A stretch of DNA of 25,978 nucleotides. Source: an uncultured Pirellula sp. (GTDB lineage: Bacteria > Planctomycetota > Planctomycetia > Pirellulales > Pirellulaceae). Where the stretch lies: positions 1-25,978 of the forward strand of contig CAITIF010000060.1 of the NCBI GenBank assembly GCA_903892365.1. Direction: 5' to 3'. Below the pieces are notes generated by a model that had not been told where the DNA came from, did no database searches, and saw only the letters and a list, made by a program, of their open reading frames with translations. Position numbers and translations under genes: made by a program. This document shows, one piece after another, positions 1 through 9,000 of this stretch. Each line of letters begins with the position of its first letter. The first letter of the stretch is position 1.

Positions 1-3000
1 AACAACAGCATCAATGGACTTGAAGTGCGCGGTGACGCCAGCACCAACAATCGCGATGAAACCGTTCTTGCTGTTCGTGACTTGCAGCGAAACGTGCTGA
101 CGACCGAAAGTGTCTGGGATGATACCGACATCGTTCACGTTCTCTTCGATTCGATCACTGTCTCCAATTTGGAGCACAGCGGCGGGCTTCGATTGCAAAG
201 CGCTATCAACGAGTCGTTGGTGATTAAGATGGAAGGCCAAGGCTCCAACTTTGATAAGGAGCGGGGCACGGGCTTTACCGCTACCGGACGTTTGAGCAGC
301 ATCAGCGATCGCGTTGGGGGAACAGTTCACGTCATTGGTCAGCCAGGTTTCCCTGTGGTCTTGACCAGCTTGCGTGACGACGCCGTAGGATCGGGCACAC
401 AACCAGATGGTCGCCCGCAAACGGACACAAATAATGACGGTATTGCATCGATTCCACGACCTGGGGATTGGCGTAGCATGCTGTTTGATTCCTTTAGCAA
501 CGACCGGCACGTGGTTGTTGCAATGGAAATTGAGCCACCAGATACCGTCGCTCCTGGATCGAACGATTCTGCGGTTACAGCTCAGTATCTTGGGGCGCTT
601 GCCCCTAACGAGTCCACCACCGACGAGAACCTACCTTTAGGTTATGTCGTTAACGGCGTATTGAGCGAACCGAACGACCAGGACGTTTATAGCTTCGTTG
701 CAACGGCTGGAACCGAAGTGTGGTTCGACATCGATAGCACTCGCTATTCCCTGGATACCGTGATCGAAATCTTGAATGCGAACGGAGACTTGTTGGCGCG
801 AAGCGACGATAGTACCAATGAGCAAGCAGGTACCGATACGATCTTTACGACGCCGCTGATCGATTCGCGAAATGCGAACCCCATCGTGCGTCGTGTTAAT
901 TCGGCATCGCGTCGTAACGAATCTGGATTGCTCAAGGACGATAATACCACGAATCCCAAGGATGCGGCTGTTCGAATTCTCTTGCCCGGTGTTGCTGGCA
1001 GCACCAGTAGCTACTTCTTCCGAGTTCGAAGCAAGAGCTTGAATGTCGAAAATTCTTCTGCCGGACTAACGAGTGGATCCTACACTGTTCAAGTACGTTT
1101 GCGAGACCAGCAAGAGTATCCTGGATCGACGGTCCAGTTTGCCGACATTCGGTACGCAACCAACGGTGTTTATACCTCCGGCTTGCCATTCCATTCACCA
1201 TTGACGGGTGAAGCCAATGCAAGCATGTTCGACGGAACGGATGACAACGTTACCCATGTGGGCAACGTACACATGTCGGACCGCGGCGCGATCAGCGTTG
1301 CAGGTGCGATTTCGGGTGGTCGACCCAATGTGATGACTTTCGACATTGGTGATATCGATTTGATTCGAGCCAGTGGAACTTCGCGATATCCGATCTCGAT
1401 CGATGTTGATTACGCCGATGGACTCAATCGACCTGACTTGACTGCGACGTTGTTTGGCCCTGGCGGCAACATTATTGCTACTTCCTTGGACAGCAATATC
1501 ATCGACGACCGTCCCGGTCCGATGAAGGGATCCGATTTGTCGGACTTGAGTCGTGGATCGGTGGGAGCGCGCGATCCGTTCATTGGCCCTGTTTCGCTGG
1601 CGCGTGGCCGGTACCGGTTGGTCATTAACGGTGGCAATGGCGATTACCAAGTAGAAATCCGCAAGTCGGACAACGCGACTCGAAGCACTTCCAGCGTTTA
1701 TCGTGGATCCAACAGCACTTCGGTGCAAATCTCCGACGGACTTGTCATTCCGGACAAGAGCGTTGTGGAATTGAGTGACGGCTCGAATCGAGTTCGGTTT
1801 CAGTTCACTTACGATGGAACTTTTGATTTCGGTAACACGCCTGTACCGATTTCAGCAACGAGCACACGCGTTCAAATAGCAGATGCATTCCGCGATGCGG
1901 TGAACACCATGTTTACCCAGAACAGATTCCGCGTTACGGTAGCAAACACCGACGGACCGATCGTGTTCCCAGCAGTAGCTGCAACCAGCACGATTGTGAA
2001 TTTTGTTGGTGATGTGGAGTTCGTCAGCGGAGCAGATCTCTTCGGAGTCGATAGTGTGCTGGTGTTCACGGGTATTGGCGATGTGAATATTCATCGCGAC
2101 CAGGGCCAGTTCATTATCAACGCTTCCACCGTTTCGGATGCACGTGACTATGGTGTTTTTTCAGGTCCAGCGGATTTGTATTATGCAGATGGACGAGCGG
2201 CACAACCACTCTATCTAATCGGTGGTCCGACGTTCTTGTCGAACCAAGCAGGAGCACCTTCATTGGGTGGACAATATGCGCGTAAGTTACCGGTACTAAA
2301 CACAGTTCCCTTTGGCGTTGGTTCGGGTTCGGTTGCTGAGAGAGCCGGTGTTGCACCAGGCTTGGTTGTCGTGAACAACATCTTGGATTCGTCTGGGTTG
2401 GGTGGGATTCATGTTTCGGGGCAAACCCCGATGTGGCGAATCACGGCATTTCCAGGTAAGAACGATGATTTGCCCGCGAATATAAACTTCCCTGAGATCC
2501 CTGACCACTCCGGGTCCTTCCATGCGGATGGTGACTTGTTAGTTCTGGACTATGGTCGGCAACGAGTCACCTTTGAGTTCGAGGATTTGTCGGGAGCCGA
2601 TGCAGGCGGGCCGATTCTTGGTAGCGGCGTGATTGGGGGTAATGGTTGGGGTGCGAACAATGTCCCGATTCACTATCGGGAAGATGCTGGCCAACTTTAC
2701 TTAAGGTCGCCCGATATTCCATCGGGATATTCGACCGATGAAGTGGTGAAGTCAATTCGTGACGCGATCCATGCAAGTACCTTGGTTACCAGTGGAACGA
2801 CTCAAAATCTACGCAGTTGGCTAGAGCCAGAGGGTAGGTTTGTTTTGCCGACGGATCCTGCAAACTTTGGCGGAAGTGAGAATTCGATCATTATTGAAGG
2901 CCCACAAGCCATACAGTACGTTGGTAGGGCAGGAAATCCGCTCGAGATTGTTCGCCTGGGTGAATATCAAGCTGCTCCGTTTATGCGAGCGGTCAATAAC

Positions 3001-6000
3001 ACGATTATCGGTAACGATGGTCGGGCTTCGTTCAATGCGGAACGCATCGACTCGGATGCTAACGACACGATTGCAGGAGCCGCTGAAACCTGGCAAGGAA
3101 CGGGAACCAATACGAACACCTACACCGTGGACGGGGTGTTGCGTGCCGATCCTCTTTCGACCGGTTCGTCGGATGTCGATTTGTACAAGTTTTATTTGAA
3201 CGTGGGAGACCGCGTTCTCATCGATGTGGACACATCGGCAACCGCTACCTTGGATTCCGCACTGAAGGTGTTTGATGCGTCTGGTCGCGCCCAGATTGTA
3301 TCGACGGGAGCCGACATTACGACGTCGGACAATCGTAACGCGCCAGGTGAGAATCAAGCTCGCGACGCATACGTTGATTTCACAGCAAGCGTGGCCGGGG
3401 TCTATTACGCAGCGATCAGTGCATCAGGCAATACCAACTACGACCCCTTGTCCCTTGCGGATCGACGCCGCGGCGCGACGAGCGGTGCATACACATTGAA
3501 TTTGAAGGTTTTGAAGCCTGAGAGTTTTGTGATCACGGTCCAGGATCCTTCTGCTTATCAAGACGGCGAGACCTTCACGATCGATCAAGTGGCGGACTTT
3601 GCGAACACGACGAGCCGCTCGAGAACCTTTGAATTTACTCGTTCAGGAAACGTTCAAGCTGGAAATGTACCTGTTTACATCGGGGATAACTACAACTACC
3701 CCGATATGGCTCGGGCGATTGCGGGCGCCATCAATGCGGCTGGTATGTTGAACATACAGAATCTTGACAACGGAGATTTTGGCTTGGCCAACCCGTTGGC
3801 TCCCGTTTCTGCGATTGCCTTGGGCGGTATCAACGGGCATGATCCAACGATGGATGTAGCGGGTGGTTCGCATGGCGACTTGGGTATCAACTCCGGCAAC
3901 ATTCGAGGCGGTCAGGTTCAAGCAGGTTTGGGACGCTATCGAGGCTTGTTTGACCAAGGCGCTGGCAGCGACCAGTCTCCCTTTGATCAATCGGTAAATC
4001 GCGGGCATTTTAATCGCAGTATGGGCCATGATCGTACAATGTCCTCGGCGTTTAATAATACGAATGGTCGGCCAGTAACGTCGCTTGGTAATGGTACGAC
4101 GGAGAAGTATGTCGTTGTTCGGAATGCGACCAGCATTACCAGCAACGGAAGCATTCAGGTCGATAAGGACACTGGGGCGAACAATAATCTCAATCAAATC
4201 CTGCCAGAGAGCGGTATTCTTGTAATGGGTGGTGCAACGCCAACCGTTATGAATAACGTCTTCTTGAATGTGCAGACACCGATTGTTCAAGAATCGAATG
4301 CTGCAGCTCGGCCTTCGGCTGTGGTAGTGGGCGGAAATACGTACCAATACTTTGAGACAAGAGCAGCGTTTGCGTATCTCGGCCGGGGCGTAGAAGCTTC
4401 GCCGACCAACGTTCCAAATACAAGTCTAGACTTCAACTTCACGGCTGGAGATACCGAGAAGTTGTTTGTGGATGCACCCGGTGGTCAATTCCTGCCAGGG
4501 ACAAGTTCGCAAGTGATCGATAGCTCGATCGATTCGTTGCCAGAACGAGCTGGATTCCGTGCAGTCAAACAAGCGATTGGAATTGCACCTTCGCCAGTCT
4601 TGGCTCCGGATCGCGATCATACCGGTCAGCTGCGTTCCGATGATCCGAATATCGCACCACCAAGCGGCTTGGGCGGAAACGTGTTTAAGGACCGTGGTGC
4701 AACCGATCGCTCGGACTTCGTTGGGCCAACTGCTGTAACCATCAACCCGATTGATAACGACGCAGAGCGTGTGGATATCGATGCAACGGCTTCCGTATTG
4801 CGGTTGAGCTCCGGTGTATATCCTGAGTTCCGAATCCAGCTGAAGGATGGTTTCGAGTCATCCAACCTGCAAGCAGGAACTGGAATCGATGACGATTCGG
4901 TCGTCGGTCGCGATGGAGGTAATCGGTTGCCAGGATCCGTTCTCACGATCACGGAGAATGGTCGACTTCTGACCGAAGGCATCGATTACGTATTCTCGTA
5001 CAACCGTACTACCAATGAAATCATTTTGAAGCCGTTGGCGGGTATTTGGAAGAACGAGCGAGTTTACGACATTACGCTCAATAACAAGGATCGCTTCGTC
5101 ATTGATGCGGCCGCAGGAGACGACGTAAGTGACGGTGATACCTTCGTTGTACGAGATAGTCGTGGTGGAAACGTCACCTTTGAATACGAAAGTGGATTCC
5201 GGCTTCAGATGCCAAAGAGCTTGGAGCTGAACATTCCGTTGGCTGGTGGCGGCGCGGGCGGAATTGCAGACGGCGACCGGTTTGTTCTAAACAATGGAAC
5301 CACAAGCGTTACCTTTGAGTTTGACAGTAACAACAACACTATTGCTGGCACAACTCGCATTCCGTTTACGACCCTGTCGTCACGAACGGAGATCGCAACT
5401 GCGATTCTCAATGCCGTTTCGCTTGTTCCTAATATTCAGGCGAAGATCGATGCTCCTTCCGGGAGATTGTTGATCAACGCACGAGCAGGCGCTTGGTTGG
5501 ATACCAACAATTCAGGATCTTTGACTCAGCCGTTGGCGAACACAGGTCTGTTGGTTCCATTGCCCAATGCCATCATTGACGGTCGTACGTTCCAAGTGAA
5601 CGATGGAAATACATCGGTTGTTTTTGAATTCAATCGCAACGCGACCGCACCGAACCCGAATGGCAATGTGCGTATCAATGTGGCACAGTCGACGACAGCC
5701 GCTCAGGTAGCTGCTCTGATCAAGGCTGCCATGGACGGGACGGCGTTGAGATTGACTTCGCAGATAGTCGATGGCAACAAGCTATTCCTTGGCTTGCCGA
5801 AGACAGGCAGTGTAGCGGTCGGGACCTCTGGCTTGGTTTCCGTGGGCGTTTCAAGAATGCTTGCGGATGGTCAGTCTTTTGTTATCACCAGGACCGTTGG
5901 ATCCGTAGTAACCAGCAGCACTTTTGAATTGGATTTCAACGGGTTGAGCTCGGTACCGAACAGCACGTTGGTATCGCTTCTCTCGACTGACAGTCAGATC

Positions 6001-9000
6001 GAAGTGGGGCAAAAGGTTGCGGATGCTATTCGAAATGCAGGATTGAATTTGAATCCGGTGCACTTGGGCGATGGCAATATCTCCATTGGTGGCACCTCGG
6101 AGTATACCATTTCGGTGGCAAACGCTCCGACCATGGGATTGTTTGGAGAGCCAGGAGTTCAGGGCAATACAACCTTGGATATTCTAGACACTTTGTTGCT
6201 GCAAGTGCCAATCCTTGGGGGAACTGCGATTGTAGAGGACAGTACCTTCTCAATCACCAACAATGGCCGTACTGTTGTCTTCGAGTTCGATGGAGACTTA
6301 AGCGGTTCGACTGTACCAAATAGCCGAGTGATTCGATTCACAACGGCTCAGTCGGCAGACCAGATAGCAACTGCTATGTTGCCGATCATTCAGAATGCAG
6401 GTCTCGGAATCGTCCCACGCAACATCGGTAATGGGCGTATTGATCTTGGCTCACTCCCGACCTCGTCGGTGTCGGTCATGAACTCCAGGTTGACCACAGG
6501 CAGGTCCAATGTGAATGATGGAGAGTTCTTTATCATTAGCAATGGTCTGGTTACAGTCACTTTCGAATTTGAGAATCTTAGTGTCGCTAATGGTCGGGAC
6601 CCATCGCGAGTGCCTGTTCGCTACAACGATCAGAGCTCGAAGAACGATGTATTCTTGGCGATGAAAGCGGCGATTGAGTCGTCCACATTGGGGCTTCAAA
6701 CGGAAGTTCAGGCCAACGGTATTCGTTTGATCGATACGCCGTTGTTCACAACGACGATTGCAAATGCACCTAGCTTAAGTTTGACCGGCGTAGCTGGCGG
6801 GGCTGTGCCGATTCGATTTGTTCAAGATGCATCCTTCACACCGGAGAAGATGCAAAAGGCCATCATTGATGCGATCAATCAAGCACAACGCGATGGGCGA
6901 ACAACTTTGCAGTCCAAGTTGCGTGGCGGTTCGACATTGTTTGTTGAAAACGCTAGCACGATCAGTGCTGGGGTAAGCAGCTTCTTCTTGCGAGGTATTC
7001 AAGATCATGCAGACAATTTCTTGAAGAGCAACCGCATCAACAATGAAACTCAGTTCACCATTTTGATGCCTGGTGTCTTGCTAGATTTTGGTGATACTCC
7101 TGATCCTGTAACGACGACTCCGGGCCGTTACCCAACCTCGCTTGCCTTTGATGGTGCTCGGCACGTATCGAACGCGACGGCCCTACGACTGGGTCCAACC
7201 ATCAGTTCTGAGCTAGATGGTTCGCCGACTCCCAAGGCGGACGCGGATGTGGGTGACGACGGTGTTATGTTCCAATTCCAAGGTGCTAGCAAGCCGATGT
7301 TTAATCGGAATGTCGACACGACCGTTACGGTAACATTGACACAGCCCGGTATTGTGGATGGCTGGATCGACTTTAATGCTGACGGCGACTGGACCGATGC
7401 GGGCGAGAACGTCCTGAGCGGTGTTGTCTTTACGGAATCGACGTTGTCACAAACGTTCCAGATTCGAGTTCCAGCGAACGCACCCGTACCGACAGTGAGC
7501 ACGAATTCATTCGCACGTTTCCGAGCCTCTACAGCGGGGAATACCTTGCCAACAGGCTTGGCGTTAGATGGTGAAGTCGAAGATTACTTGGTTCGAATTG
7601 TTCCCGGCATTCCACCAGTGGGTACTTCCGATAGTTACACCATGAATGAAGATCAGAACGGGGGTTACGTAACCACAGATCCGACCGGTAGCTTGACGCC
7701 AGCAAACAGTGTTGACAATGGCGTTCTGGCGAATGATTTGAGTCGGGATGGACGACCTTTGCTTGCGAGAGTTTTGACCCCGCCACAAAACGTGGTTGCC
7801 AATTCGTTTGTGTTCAATCCAGATGGAACATTTACCTACGTTCCTACCCCCAATTATTTTGGTCAGGATACGTTTGTTTACCTGAGCTACGTCAACATTG
7901 ACCTTGCCGAGAACGAGATTCTTGAATCTTTAGTACCAACAACGGTTACGTTTACGATTCGACCGGTGAACGATGTACCAACAGCGGGCAACTTCAGCCA
8001 AATCATTGATGAAGACGTTCCGTTGACCCTAACAACTCAGCAAGTGATCGCACTCAGCTCAGCATTGCCAGGTCCAGCCAACGAATCCAATCAACAGCTG
8101 AGCTTGTCGCTGCCGTCCGGAGCTTCGACTCAAGGTGGAACGGTTAGCATCGTCAACGGTGCCATTCTTTACACTCCTCAACAGGATTTCAGTGGCGAAG
8201 ATACGTTCACGTTTACTTTGACCGATAACGGGTTAACGGGTACGAACTTCGACCCGCTTAGCATCACTCGAACCGTCACAATCACGGTTCGCGATAAGAA
8301 CGATGCTCCGATTGTGACTCCGAAGTCGTTTACGATTGCAGAGGATGGGTCGGATGTTCGGTCAACCAATTTCTATATCAATAACGATACGGCAGGACCA
8401 ACTCCTGAGTTGTTGCCACCGAATGCACAAACCATTAGTTTTACTTCGGTAGAGCCACGAAGTGAGTTCGGAGGAACGGTGTCTTTGGCCAATGGTCAGA
8501 TTACCTACCGACCCGCTCTCGACTTCAATGGTACGGATAGAATCTATTACACGATTACGGATAACGGTACCAGCCAAGGGCTAGCTGACCCACAGTCGTC
8601 ACGAGGTACCGTGACGGTAACAGTCGATCCGAGATTGGACGATCCACGAGTGTCGGCCCAGTTCGGCACCTTGAACATGGCCGAAGATGCTCCAGCACGC
8701 GTTTTGTCCTTTGCCGATTACTTCTTCGATCCAGATGTAATCCCCAACGGAGAAGTGCTAACCTATCGAATCCTATCCAACAGCAACCCAGGTTTGGTTG
8801 AACCGACGCTGGCAGGTGGAAGCGTAACGATCCAGCCTAAGCCGGATCAAAATGGAACGGCGGTTATTGTCTTCGAAGCTCGAGACAATACCGATCGCTT
8901 TGTCACCAACACTCTGACTGTGATCGTTTCAGAGGCGGTCGATAGCCCTAGGCTTGTTAGTCCGTTGCCGAATCTGAACGTCAATGAAGACGCAACGATT

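Noticed and set aside
25..27. GTG at 25 as the start of the first gene
   Set aside because: The frame is open to base 1, and the upstream codons match the interior of the paralogue (N-A-L-N-G-M-R-V-R-G type), so this is an internal codon.
3643..4347. Long antisense open frame of about 234 codons, and similar ones at 13742-14371 and 19415-20041
   Set aside because: They lie opposite well-supported domains, show no recognisable domains, and have low-complexity, Arg-rich or Ser-rich compositions typical of shadow frames.
5113..6990. FEF array as evidence that the first protein is a flagellar component
   Set aside because: The resemblance is limited to an IN-like plan; flagellin N- and C-terminal helical domains are absent and the surrounding domains are those of surface proteins.
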